From the NCBI GenBank assembly GCA_016463765.1, contig JAEMQS010000024.1, positions 1 to 55,696 on the forward strand: a DNA stretch of 55,696 nucleotides. The letters run 5' to 3'. The translations under genes were made by a program, and so were the position numbers. Positions within the stretch are counted from its first letter, which is position 1. Every line of letters begins with the position of its first letter. Source of the stretch: Solirubrobacteraceae bacterium. Its GTDB lineage: Bacteria > Actinomycetota > Thermoleophilia > Solirubrobacterales > Solirubrobacteraceae. The notes beneath the pieces were generated by a model. It had not been told where the DNA came from, made no database searches, and saw nothing but the letters and a program-made list of their open reading frames with translations. Below are positions 42,513-50,493 of this stretch, one piece after another.

Positions 42513-43450
42513 ATGCCCTCCCTGAGCTTGCGCGCGCCGCGCAGACGGGCCGAGCGGGCGCGGGGGTTGTCGGCGATCTCGCCGGCGGACGGCTGAATCG
42601 ACTTCCGTGAGAACAGCGCGGCGGCAGGCTCGCGGTCGCAGACGCAGACCGGAAGCTCCGGGGGGCAGATGCAGCCCTGCGCGCGGTCCACGAGAAAGCG
42701 CTTCACGCGCCGGTCTTCCAGGCTATGGAACGAAATCCCTGCAAATCGCCCATTGACCCGCAGGAGTTCCCACGCGCGCGGGAGCGCCTCGTCGATCTGC
42801 TCGAGCTCGCCGTTGACCGCGATGCGGATCGCCTGGAACGAGCGCTTGGCCGGGTGGCCGCCCGCGAACCGCGCGGGTGCGGGGACCGACGCGCTGATGA
42901 CGTCCACGAGCTCCGTGGTCGTCTCGATGGGCTGCTCCTCGCGGGCCCGCACGATGCCGGCGGCGATGCGCCCGGCGTGGCGCTCCTCCCCCAGCTGGCG
43001 CAGCATCTGCGCGATCCGGCGCTGCTCCCACGTGTTGACGATCTCGCGCGCGTCGAGCTCCTGCGTGGGGTCCATCCGCATGTCCAGCGGCGCGTCGTAG
43101 GCGTAGGCGAACCCGCGCTCGCGCGTGTCGACCTGCATGGAGCTGATGCCGAGGTCCATGAGGACGCCGTCGGCCTGCACACCCTCGTCGACGAGCAGCT
43201 GTAGTCCCTCGGCGAACGACGCGCGCACGAAGCGGGTGTGGCACGCGGCCTCGGCGGCGAACTCGTCGAAGTGCCGCTCGGCGTCGGGGTCGCGGTCGAT
43301 CGCGATGAGGGTGCCGTCGGCGCCGATCCGGTCGGCGAGCAGGCGGCTGTGGCCACCCGCGCCGAAGGTGCAGTCGACCACGGTGTCCCCCGGCTGCGGG
43401 TCGAGCAGACCGATCGCCTCGGCGGCGAGGACGGGGATGTGCAAGGTCAT
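42509..43450 (-). CDS. rsmH: 16S rRNA (cytosine(1402)-N4)-methyltransferase
   Basis: SAM-dependent methylation of C1402 in 16S rRNA (also called MraW). 313 residues. Shows HIPVLAAEAIGLL, VVDCTFGAGGHSRLLADRIG (SAM loop), GVLMDLGISSMQVD, MRMDPTQELDAREIVNTW, ARFAGGHPAKRSFQAIRIAV, FAGISFHSLEDRRVKRF, and the Cys-rich CICPPELPVCVC loop. I choose ATG 43448-43450, one base after the mraZ stop; an upstream ATG at 43465 overlaps mraZ and would add five residues. Confidence 0.97.
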   Translation of the reverse strand: MTLHIPVLAAEAIGLLDPQPGDTVVDCTFGAGGHSRLLADRIGADGTLIAIDRDPDAERHFDEFAAEAACHTRFVRASFAEGLQLLVDEGVQADGVLMDLGISSMQVDTRERGFAYAYDAPLDMRMDPTQELDAREIVNTWEQRRIAQMLRQLGEERHAGRIAAGIVRAREEQPIETTTELVDVISASVPAPARFAGGHPAKRSFQAIRIAVNGELEQIDEALPRAWELLRVNGRFAGISFHSLEDRRVKRFLVDRAQGCICPPELPVCVCDREPAAALFSRKSIQPSAGEIADNPRARSARLRGARKLREGM

Positions 43451-43451
43451 G

Positions 43452-43883
43452 TCAAGAAGCAGCATGGCCGAGGGACTGGGTGATCTGCTCCGGGGACAGG
43501 TCGGCGTCGTACTCCGCCCACGCCTCGCGGTCCCACAGCTCGAGGCAGGACTCGGCGCCGACGACGACCGCCTCCTTTGTCAGACCCGCGTGTGCGAGGA
43601 GCTTGGGAGGAACCATGACCCGACCCGCCGAATCCAGTTCGGCGTCGAAGGCGTTGGCGGAGAAGAAGCGGGTCATCTGGCGGCGCTGGGGCGAAAGCTC
43701 GGGGAACTGGGCGACGGACCGCTCGACGTAGGCGTCGTAGTCCGCGGCGGGCCAGATGGCGGCACAGGGCTCGATCCCTGCGGCGACCACGATCCCGCCG
43801 CTGAGCGCGGCGCGGAACTTGGAGGGAACCGTGAGGCGGTTCTTCGCATCGAGGGAGTGGTCGAAGGTGCCGCGGAAGGCCAT
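43452..43883 (-). CDS. mraZ: Transcriptional regulator MraZ
   Basis: 143-residue ring-forming AbrB-fold protein that represses the dcw cluster by binding TGGGN repeats ahead of its own gene. Two copies of the MraZ motif are visible: FDHSLDAKNRLTVPSKFRAA at the N-terminus and DAELDSAGRVMVPPKLLAHA in the second half. ATG 43881-43883. No strong Shine-Dalgarno sequence precedes the start, but a perfect 18-bp hairpin does. First gene of the cluster and probably autoregulated through the boxes at 43971-44016. Confidence 0.97.
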   Translation of the reverse strand: MAFRGTFDHSLDAKNRLTVPSKFRAALSGGIVVAAGIEPCAAIWPAADYDAYVERSVAQFPELSPQRRQMTRFFSANAFDAELDSAGRVMVPPKLLAHAGLTKEAVVVGAESCLELWDREAWAEYDADLSPEQITQSLGHAAS

Positions 43884-43912
43884 TTACGAGGGGATCCGGC
43901 CGGAAAGGAGTT

Positions 43913-43955
43913 GAGCCGAGGTGGAGGGGTGGGAGGAACCCCTCCACCTCGGCTC
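43913..43955 (-). promoter_or_regulatory. Perfect 18-bp hairpin in the mraZ 5' leader
   Basis: The arm GAGCCGAGGTGGAGGGGT (43913-43930) and its exact complement (43938-43955) enclose the loop GGGAGGA. With the promoter at 43965-43993, the transcript would begin about 3 bases before this stem, putting the hairpin at the very 5' end of the dcw mRNA, 29 bases before the mraZ start. It could protect the mRNA, attenuate transcription or act as an RNA switch. No U-tract follows. Confidence 0.65.
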
Positions 43956-43964
43956 GCATTCGCG

Positions 43965-43993
43965 AAGGTATCCCACGATCTCCCACATCGCAA
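43965..43993 (-). promoter_or_regulatory. mraZ/dcw promoter candidate
   Basis: Minus strand TTGCGA (43988-43993), 17-bp spacer, TACCTT (43965-43970). Two TGGGA boxes fill the spacer, exactly where MraZ would block RNA polymerase. Predicted start near 43958. Confidence 0.6.
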
Positions 43994-44016
43994 CCCAGTT
44001 CGGCACTTTTCTCCCA
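43971..44016 (-). promoter_or_regulatory. MraZ-type operator: four TGGG(A/T) repeats
   Basis: On the minus strand, TGGGA at 43971-43975 and 43981-43985 (10-bp period, the usual TGGGN-N5 spacing), TGGGT at 43993-43997 and TGGGA at 44012-44016. Tandem TGGGN boxes ahead of mraZ are the known target of MraZ. The first two lie in the promoter spacer; the outer two are off the 10-bp register. Confidence 0.65.
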
Positions 44017-44040
44017 CATCACAACACCTGTGGACGAATG

Positions 44041-44270
44041 ATCGATGCCGATTGCCCGTGTTTGCAGGGAATCTCGAGATCACGCCGGTGGAGCACCTGG
44101 CCCGGCGGAATGCACGGTCTCGTGCAGCCAGTGCTGACGACGCTCGTGCTCGCGGCCCGGAAATGCCCGGGTGGGGCGCGGTGGTGGGGCGTGGTGGGAG
44201 GCGCGAAACGCCTGTGCCGCCGGTACCCTGGAGCCCCCAGACCGCAGCGATCAGGAGACGCACCAAACTC
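44041..44270. other. Intergenic region between divergent mraZ and the DUF3352-like gene
   Basis: Apart from the mraZ control elements nearer to mraZ, I see no gene, RNA or repeat here. AGGAGA at 44253-44258 is the likely ribosome binding site of the lipoprotein gene on the plus strand. Open frames crossing the area on both strands have the look of shadows. Confidence 0.5.
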
Positions 44271-45893
44271 ATGACTCTTACGACCAGGACGGGCCGCGCC
44301 CGGCGCGCCCTGCTCGGCGCGGCCGTCGCGCTGACCCTGCCGCTCGCCGCGTGCGGCGGCTCGGACTCCACCAGTGGCGATGGCCCGGACCCCGCGTCCG
44401 CCGTGCCCGCGAAGGCCCCGGTGTACGTCGAGGTCACCGTGCGCCCCGAAGGCGACCTCAAGGACAACACGCTGGCGGTCGCCGGCAAGCTGCTGAACAG
44501 CGAGGACCCCGAAGCGGAGCTCAAGAAGTTCCTCGAGGAGGCCGGCACCGAGACCGAAACCGGCAACTTCAACTACGACGAGGACTTCAAGCCCTGGCTT
44601 GGCCAGCAGGTCGGGGTGTTCTTCACCGAGATCAGTGAGGACGACGCGGCGGGCGCGCTCCTCCTCCAGGCCACCGACGCCGACAAGGCCAAGGAGGCAC
44701 TGGCCAAGGAGGCTCGCGAGCCGGACGCCGGTAAGCCCGCGCCGAAGGTCAGCGAGAAGGAACAGAATGGCGTGACGTACACGCTGTCCGACGACACGGC
44801 CTACGCCGTCGTCGATGACCTCGCGATCGTCGGCAGCGAGTCCGGCGTCCAGGCGGCGATCACCACGCTGAAGGGCGATGGCGACGCGCTGGCAGAGGCC
44901 GACGCGTTCAAGAAGGCAACCGGCGCCCTGGGTGACCAGGACACGTCGATCGGGTTCTTCTACGTCGACGTCAAGGGCGCCATCCAGCAGGCCGTCGCGT
45001 CGGGCGAAGTCGAGAGCGACGAGGCGACCGCGTTCCAGCAGATCTCCAGCGCCACGGGCTTCGAGTCCGTCGCCGCCGGTCTCTCCGTCGAGGAGAACGC
45101 CCTGCGCGTGGACATCGCGACGCCGGTCACCAAGGAGCAGCCCGACCTCGGCAATCCGTCCGAGGCCGTCGCCGCACTCCCCGGTGACAGCTGGCTCGCC
45201 CTGGGCATCGGCGACATCCAGAAGGTCGTCGAGTACCAGCTCACCCAGGTGTCGAACCTCACGGCGCTGGCCGGTCAGGGCGACATCAACACGCTCATCG
45301 AGCAGCTCAACCGCCAGCTGAAGATCAACATCCGCGAGGACCTGCTGGCCTGGATGGGCGAAGGCGCGGTCTTCGTGCGCGGGACGAACATCGCCGACAT
45401 CGGCGGCGCGCTCGTCGTGCAGTCCAAGGATCCGGCGGCGACGAAGGCGTCGATGACCACGATCCGGCGGCTCGTGACCCTGTTCGGCGGGAAGGACGTC
45501 CAGGTCTCCGACCTGACCGCGTCCGGCGTGGAGGCGGGCTTCGTGGTCCGCACCGAGCAGTTCCCGCTGCCGGTGAACGTCGCGCTGGCCGGCGACAAGT
45601 TCATCGTCGCGGTGACCGATCCGGCGCTGCAGGCGGCGATCAAGTCCGCCGGGACCCTGGGCGACAACGCGGACTTCAAGGCCGCGGCCGACGCCCTGGG
45701 CGACGGCATCAAGCCGAGCGTCTACCTCGGGTTCCGCCCGGTGCTCGACCTGGTCGAGGGCTTCGGCCTCGGTGAGGACGAGGACTACAAGATGGCCAAG
45801 CCCACGCTCGACCAGCTGCGCGCGCTCGCCGCGGGCGCCAACAGCGACGACGACGTGAGCCGCCAGCGGATCGTCCTGACGCTGACCGACTGA
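44271..45893 (+). CDS. DUF3352-like lipoprotein
   Basis: 540 residues. The N-terminal lipoprotein signal (RRALLGAAVALTLPLAACGG, lipobox LAAC) is followed by a long alpha/beta extracytoplasmic part. It shows PAKAPVYVEVTVRPEGD and repeating segments such as DDTAYAVVDDLAIVGSESGV and KDPAATKASMTTIRRLVTLF, as in the actinobacterial DUF3352 family. Function unknown. An open frame continues far upstream across mraZ, but ATG 44271 with the lipoprotein signal is the evident start. It is divergent from mraZ and convergent with tadC, with a strong hairpin at its end. Confidence 0.85.
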   Translation: MTLTTRTGRARRALLGAAVALTLPLAACGGSDSTSGDGPDPASAVPAKAPVYVEVTVRPEGDLKDNTLAVAGKLLNSEDPEAELKKFLEEAGTETETGNFNYDEDFKPWLGQQVGVFFTEISEDDAAGALLLQATDADKAKEALAKEAREPDAGKPAPKVSEKEQNGVTYTLSDDTAYAVVDDLAIVGSESGVQAAITTLKGDGDALAEADAFKKATGALGDQDTSIGFFYVDVKGAIQQAVASGEVESDEATAFQQISSATGFESVAAGLSVEENALRVDIATPVTKEQPDLGNPSEAVAALPGDSWLALGIGDIQKVVEYQLTQVSNLTALAGQGDINTLIEQLNRQLKINIREDLLAWMGEGAVFVRGTNIADIGGALVVQSKDPAATKASMTTIRRLVTLFGGKDVQVSDLTASGVEAGFVVRTEQFPLPVNVALAGDKFIVAVTDPALQAAIKSAGTLGDNADFKAAADALGDGIKPSVYLGFRPVLDLVEGFGLGEDEDYKMAKPTLDQLRALAAGANSDDDVSRQRIVLTLTD

Positions 45894-45902
45894 TCCACGG
45901 TT

Positions 45903-45933
45903 CCGGCGGGCGCCCTTCGCGGGCGCCCGCCGG
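45903..45933. terminator. Strong bidirectional hairpin between convergent genes
   Basis: CCGGCGGGCGCCC-TTCGC-GGGCGCCCGCCGG: a perfect 13-bp GC stem with a TTCG-type loop, 9 bp after the lipoprotein stop and 6 bp after the tadC stop. No U-tract on either side. Confidence 0.75.
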
Positions 45934-45939
45934 GACGGG

Positions 45940-46794
45940 TCAGGTCAGACCGCGCACGAGCGACGCCGCCACGAGGAGCATCACGGCGGGCACGAGCACG
46001 AGCGCAACGATGAGCTGGATCTGTGGCGCCGCCCGCGCCCCGGCCTCCTGCGCCAGTCGCGCCCGGTCGGCACGCGCCTGCGCGGCCAGCGACGTCAGCG
46101 CCTCATCCAGCGGCGCGCCGTGCCGGTCGGCTCGCCCCAGCGCCGCGACGAGCGCCGCCACGGGTTCCAGCGGACATCGGGCCGCGAGGCTGGCGAACGC
46201 CCGCTCGCGCGGCACGCCCAGCTCGACCTGCTCGGCGGCCCGCCCGAGCTCGGCCCCCAGCAGGCCGCCGCGGTACAGCGCGACGTCGTGCAGCGCCCGG
46301 TCCGGGGCGCGCCCCGCGCCGACGGCGACGCGCAGGAGGTCGAGAACGTCGGCGACCTCGCGCTCAAGCACCCTGCGCCGCTCCGCCGCGCGCCGAACGA
46401 GCAGCGCGTCGGGCAGCCAGAAGCCGGCCACCGGCATGGCGAGGAGCGCGGCGATCCCCAGCCGGCCCGGGAGCGCCTGCCCCCAGACCACAGCCAGCCC
46501 GAGGCACACGAGGCCCGACCCGGCCTTCAGCGCGGCGAGGTCGGCCGGGCTGAGCCCCAGCGGCCGCCCGGCAGCGTCGAGACGGGCGGCCAGCCCGCCA
46601 CCGGGCGCGCGCCGCCCGGCCGCCACGCGGCGTCCGAGCCCCGCGACCAGCGCCAGCAGCGGGCCTCTGCGCGAGGTTCGCTCCGCGCGCGAGGGGCGCC
46701 GCGCCCGCGCCGCACGGAACAGGTGCAGCGTGTCGGCGAGCGCCACGGCGCCCGCGGCCGCCGCGATCCCGGTGAGCACGACCGCGCCGCTCAT
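45940..46794 (-). CDS. tadC: Tad pilus inner-membrane platform protein TadC
   Basis: 284 residues of type II secretion F (T2SSF) type. N-terminal helix (VVLTGIAAAAGAVALADTLH), a central hydrophobic pair, then the F domain (EVADVLDLLRVAVGAGRAPD, then PRERAFASLA and ADRHGAPLDEALTSLAAQAR) and a final helix (IQLIVALVLVPAVMLLVAAS). In Tad systems TadB and TadC form the platform that couples the TadA motor to pilin extrusion. ATG 46792-46794 overlaps the tadB stop by 4 bp; a longer frame upstream is a shadow of tadB. Confidence 0.88.
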   Translation of the reverse strand: MSGAVVLTGIAAAAGAVALADTLHLFRAARARRPSRAERTSRRGPLLALVAGLGRRVAAGRRAPGGGLAARLDAAGRPLGLSPADLAALKAGSGLVCLGLAVVWGQALPGRLGIAALLAMPVAGFWLPDALLVRRAAERRRVLEREVADVLDLLRVAVGAGRAPDRALHDVALYRGGLLGAELGRAAEQVELGVPRERAFASLAARCPLEPVAALVAALGRADRHGAPLDEALTSLAAQARADRARLAQEAGARAAPQIQLIVALVLVPAVMLLVAASLVRGLT

Positions 46795-47648
46795 GCCGGC
46801 AGCACGGCGACGCGGCGGACGAGAACGATCGCGAGCACCTCGAGCGCGAGGGCACCACCGACCAGCAGCGCCGGGATCGGCTCGCCGACGAGCTCGACGA
46901 GGTACCCCGGACTGGCGAGCTCGGCGCAGCCGAGGGCGAGCAGCGGGAGCGCGGCGACGAGCCACGCCGTGAAGCGCGCCTGCGCGGTCGCTGCCCGCGC
47001 GTCCGCCCGGGCCCGCGCGCTGGCCTCCAGTGCGCCCGCGGTCGATCGCAGCAGCGCCGACAGGTCGCCCCCGGCGTCGCGCTGCAGCAGGATCGCGGCG
47101 ACGATCGTGTCGAACGCCGGATCGGCCGCGCGACGCGCGAGCGTCTGCAGGACGACCTCCGTGCGCTCGCCCACCGCCAGCGCCGCAGCGGCGGTCCGCA
47201 GCTCGGTTCCGGCCGGACCGGGAATACGCGCGGCGTGCGCGGCTTCCCCGATCGCGCCGCGAATCGAGTGCCCGGCCCCGAGCGCGTCAGCGAGTGCGCG
47301 CGCGACCGCGGCGGCGCCGTCGGCCAGCCGCGCGCGCCAGCGGTTCTTGCGGGCTCGGGCGGCCGCCGCCGTGAGCCACGGGCCGAGGATCGCCGCCAGG
47401 AGCCCGGCCAGCGGGCCGGCGACGAGCCAGCCCGCGGCGAACAGCGAGGCCGCGCCCAGGACCGCGAGGCGCAGCCGTTCGGGCGGCGTGGGCGTGCGAC
47501 CGGTCCTCCCCGCGAGGACCAGCGGCCGCACGAGTCGCCGCCCCCGGGCGCCGAGCGCGTCGGGGTCGATCGCGTGCAGCGCCTCCCAGGCGGCCCCGAC
47601 GCCGCAGGCCGCCGCGGCTCCCGCGAGCACCACCGCCGTGCTCATCAC
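46791..47648 (-). CDS. tadB: Tad pilus inner-membrane platform protein TadB
   Basis: 285 residues with the same T2SSF-domain layout as TadC: hydrophobic N-terminal half, then DALGAGHSIRGAIGEAAHAA, RRAADPAFDTIVAAILLQRD and GGDLSALLRSTAGALEASAR, and two C-terminal helices. It starts at GTG 47646-47648 (overlapping the tadA stop) or ATG 47643-47645; both give coupled translation. Co-operonic with tadA and tadC. Confidence 0.88.
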   Translation of the reverse strand: MMSTAVVLAGAAAACGVGAAWEALHAIDPDALGARGRRLVRPLVLAGRTGRTPTPPERLRLAVLGAASLFAAGWLVAGPLAGLLAAILGPWLTAAAARARKNRWRARLADGAAAVARALADALGAGHSIRGAIGEAAHAARIPGPAGTELRTAAAALAVGERTEVVLQTLARRAADPAFDTIVAAILLQRDAGGDLSALLRSTAGALEASARARADARAATAQARFTAWLVAALPLLALGCAELASPGYLVELVGEPIPALLVGGALALEVLAIVLVRRVAVLPA

Positions 47649-48817
47649 GCCGCCTCCAGCCGCGCGGCCAGCGCCGCACGTTGCGGCGCCCGCCAGACCG
47701 GGCGTCCCTCGCGCAGGCGGTAGAGCTCGCGAATCGCAGGGCCGGCACCGACGCGCACGACCTCGCCCACGGCGACCACCCGGCGCGAGCCGTCGGACTG
47801 GCGCGCCTGGTGGACCACGAGATCCACAGCACCGGCGACCTGCTCGCGGATCGCCGCGTGCGGGAGTCCCAGGTCGGCCATGAGGGCCAGCGTCTCGACG
47901 CGCCGCAGCGCCTCCTCCGCCGATCCGGCGTGGACGGTCCCGAGCGAGCCGTCGTGGCCGCTGGACATCGCGCTGAGCATGTCCAGCGCCTCGGCGCCGC
48001 GGACCTCCCCAACGATGATCCGGTCCGGGCGCATGCGCAGCGCGTTGCGCACGAGCGTCCGCACCGTGACCTCGCCGCGGCCCTCCAGGCTCGCCGGACG
48101 AGCCTCGAGCCGGACGACGTGCGGCTGCTGCAGGCGCAGCTCCGCGGCGTCCTCAATCGTCACGATCCGCTCTCCGGCCGGGATGAAAGCCGACAGCGCG
48201 TTGAGCGTCGTCGTCTTGCCCGAGCCCGTGCCGCCGCTGACCAGCACGTTGAGCCGCGCCGTGATCGCGGCCCGGAGCAGGTCGTGCAGCGGCGGTGACC
48301 ACGTGCCCGCGGCCACCAGCTCGTCGGGCGCGAACCCGCGACGGCGAAAGCGCCGGATGGTCAGCACCGGCCCGTCCAGCGCCAGCGGCGGGATCACGAC
48401 GTTCACGCGCGAGCCGTCGGGCAGGCGGGCGTCGCACATCGGCGACGCCTCGTCGACCCGTCGCCCCAGCGGCGCGAGGATGCGCTCGATCGCGTGGCGC
48501 AGGTCGGCCTCCGAGGAGAACCGCACGCCCCCGTCCTCGATCCGGCCCCCACGCTCGACGAAGACCGCCCCCGCGCCGTTGACCATGATCTCGTCGACCT
48601 GGGGATCGGCGAGCAAGGGCTCGAGCGCTCCGAGCCCGAAGACCCGCTGCGCGACCCGGCGCGCGAGCTCCGCGCGAGATGCCGGATCGAGCATGCTCGC
48701 CTCGCGGTCGACGAGCAGGCCGATCCGGTCGCTGAGGTCGCCGGCGCCGCCGCCGGCCTCGTCGATCAGGCGCTCACGGAGACTGTCCGCGAGGGCATCG
48801 AAGGCTTCGTCGTCCAT
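47645..48817 (-). CDS. cpaF: Tad/Flp pilus assembly ATPase (TadA/CpaF)
   Basis: 390-residue secretion hexamer ATPase that powers pilus extrusion (and perhaps retraction) at the membrane. Shows the CpaF N-terminal region GALEPLLADPQVDEIMVNG, Walker A VSGGTGSGKTTTLNAL, the Asp box EDAAELRLQQPHVVRLEARP, Walker B-type RIIVGEVRGAEALDMLSAMS, and the His box HDGSLGTVHAGS. Full length. The ATG at 48815-48817 lies inside a perfect 11-bp hairpin, so translation may be gated. First gene of cpaF-tadB-tadC. Confidence 0.95.
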   Translation of the reverse strand: MDDEAFDALADSLRERLIDEAGGGAGDLSDRIGLLVDREASMLDPASRAELARRVAQRVFGLGALEPLLADPQVDEIMVNGAGAVFVERGGRIEDGGVRFSSEADLRHAIERILAPLGRRVDEASPMCDARLPDGSRVNVVIPPLALDGPVLTIRRFRRRGFAPDELVAAGTWSPPLHDLLRAAITARLNVLVSGGTGSGKTTTLNALSAFIPAGERIVTIEDAAELRLQQPHVVRLEARPASLEGRGEVTVRTLVRNALRMRPDRIIVGEVRGAEALDMLSAMSSGHDGSLGTVHAGSAEEALRRVETLALMADLGLPHAAIREQVAGAVDLVVHQARQSDGSRRVVAVGEVVRVGAGPAIRELYRLREGRPVWRAPQRAALAARLEAA

Positions 48818-48855
48818 GCCCCTTCTAGGGCATGGACGCTAGAAACTCGCCCCCC
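48811..48855 (-). promoter_or_regulatory. Start-proximal element ahead of cpaF, with hairpin over the start codon
   Basis: Minus strand: a G6 run with GGGGGGCGA, 14 bases, then TGCCCTAGAAGGGGCATG, ending in the cpaF ATG. The arms CGTCCATGCCC and GGGCATGGACG (48811-48821 and 48828-48838) form a perfect 11-bp stem that buries both the start codon and the purine-rich ribosome site. Nearly the same element precedes the response regulator at 52643-52682. Confidence 0.55.
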
Positions 48856-48858
48856 GGC

Positions 48859-50403
48859 CTACGGCGGGCAGGAAGCCTTGGGCCATGGCAGCTTCTCAGC
48901 GCGATCCCAGACCCAGACGGTGGTGGCGCGACCAAGGTACGGGATCGAGATCGTGCACCCCTCGATCTCGTACGGATCGCTGAAGGGCGGCCACTTGTCC
49001 TTGGCCGGCCTGTACTTTGAGCAGGTCCGGGACGTCGCCTCGGGCAGGCACGGGTTGAAGGGATTGACGGCGTACGGCGGCACCCCGCTGTTGCCAGCGT
49101 CGGCCCACCCGTTCCAGTCGCCCAATCCGGCGTGGGTAAAGCCACCCCACTGCGTCGACGCGTCGCGCCATGTTCCGTAGTGATCGCCGTGCTCGGTCCA
49201 GTTGGGCCAGTCGTCAGCATCCTGGTCGTCGAGGCCGTCCAGGCACCCGTCGCCGTCACCGTCGTTGTCAACCGGGTCAAGGTCGGCAAACTTCCGCAGC
49301 GTGTACTCGACCTCGGTGGCGTACACGTCCTTCCACCACTTCTGGGTCAGGTAGCCGTTGAACTCCGCCCAGTTGCTGAGTCCGTCGTGGTCAGCGTCCT
49401 TCTCATCGTCCTCGACGGGGACGGTCGCGTCGACGTAGCCATTCCCGAGGTAGCCCAGGTTCGGCGGGACGACCGTCACGGCGCAGGCACCGGCGTTCGC
49501 CTGCAGCGTCGCGAGGTCCGCGCGCTGGTCAGGACCGGGACCGCTGGAGGCCTGCGTGCCGTCGCTGTAGAGCAGCTGGTCGCGGTTCTCCATCGTCTGG
49601 TACGGCCGGCCGAAGGAGTTCCAGAGCTTGAACTCCTGCGTCGCGGTGAGACCGTCACCGTCGTAGTCGGACAGGCTGTCGGGGTCGAGCGGGTTCGGCC
49701 ACGGCCGCTTGCCGGGATACGGCAGAGCGCGCTGGTTGAGGTCCTGGGCCGAGAAGAACTCCCACCCGTCGCCCAGGCCGTCCCCGTCGGTGTCCGCGGC
49801 GCACGGGTTCAGCGGGTTGACGAGGCGCAACTCCTCGCTGTTGGTCAGGAAGTCAGCGTCGAGGTCGCCGTTCGGGTCGCCGCCCGTGCGGACCCTGGCG
49901 CACTGATCGACGTCGACGCCGGGCTGGGCGACGGGGCCGACCGACAGCATGTTGGCGATGTACTTCTTGCCGAAGCGCTTGGCGCCGATGCGCAGGCGGA
50001 ACTTCGTGAAGAGCGGGTAGCCGTCCTTGGTCGCGAGCTGGGTCTCGAGCGTCGCGGGCACCGCGACCTTCAGCATCGTCTTGGTCGAGATCGACGCCTT
50101 GACGAAGATGGCCTTCTTGCCGTCGCGGCGGAACACGACGGTCGTCTTGTTCTTGCCGACGAGGAAGTTCTTGCCGCGGATCGTGAGCGTCTCGCCCACG
50201 CGAGCGCGAGCCGGCGTGACCTTGGTCACCGTCGGGAAGACGGACGTGGTCTTCTTCTTGGCCTTCTTCTTCGTCGTCGTGGTCTTCTTCGTGGCGGCCT
50301 CGGCCGACGACGCGACGAGTGCGCAGGCGCCGACGAGCACCAGGAACGCGACGAGGACGTGCACGAGACGGAAAGGGACGGACGGGGCGCGGGAAGCCAT
50401 CAC
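48859..50403 (-). CDS. Secreted IPT/TIG-domain protein with calcium-binding-type Asp loops
   Basis: 514 residues. Signal peptide (VHVLVAFLVLVGACALVASS), then a Thr/Lys-rich linker (KKTTTTKKKAKKKTT). An IPT/TIG-like Ig domain follows at about 55-155 (VTKVTPARARVGETLTIRGK with NFLVG). After it come several Asp-rich loops of EF-hand/TSP3 type: DTDGDGLGDGWEFF, DYDGDGLTATQEF, DADHDGLSNWAEF and DNDGDGDGCLDGLDDQDADDW. The C-terminal 150 residues are rich in Trp, Pro and Tyr with several Cys. Probably a wall or extracellular protein stabilised by calcium; the role is unknown. It lies between the cpaB operon and cpaF but shows no Tad motif. ATG 50401-50403 or the next ATG codon. Confidence 0.8.
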   Translation of the reverse strand: MMASRAPSVPFRLVHVLVAFLVLVGACALVASSAEAATKKTTTTKKKAKKKTTSVFPTVTKVTPARARVGETLTIRGKNFLVGKNKTTVVFRRDGKKAIFVKASISTKTMLKVAVPATLETQLATKDGYPLFTKFRLRIGAKRFGKKYIANMLSVGPVAQPGVDVDQCARVRTGGDPNGDLDADFLTNSEELRLVNPLNPCAADTDGDGLGDGWEFFSAQDLNQRALPYPGKRPWPNPLDPDSLSDYDGDGLTATQEFKLWNSFGRPYQTMENRDQLLYSDGTQASSGPGPDQRADLATLQANAGACAVTVVPPNLGYLGNGYVDATVPVEDDEKDADHDGLSNWAEFNGYLTQKWWKDVYATEVEYTLRKFADLDPVDNDGDGDGCLDGLDDQDADDWPNWTEHGDHYGTWRDASTQWGGFTHAGLGDWNGWADAGNSGVPPYAVNPFNPCLPEATSRTCSKYRPAKDKWPPFSDPYEIEGCTISIPYLGRATTVWVWDRAEKLPWPKASCPP

Positions 50404-50493
50404 GCTGGGTGATCGACGGCTCCCGCGTGCCCTTGAAGGCCTGGACGCCCTCTGGCCGGGTGACCGATGCGCCCGGCAGGCCCCCTGACCGCC

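Noticed and set aside
43125..45893. A 922-codon open plus-strand frame spanning rsmH, mraZ and the lipoprotein
   Set aside because: Only the part from 44271 has coding character and a lipoprotein signal; the rest is the complement of rsmH and mraZ in high-GC DNA.
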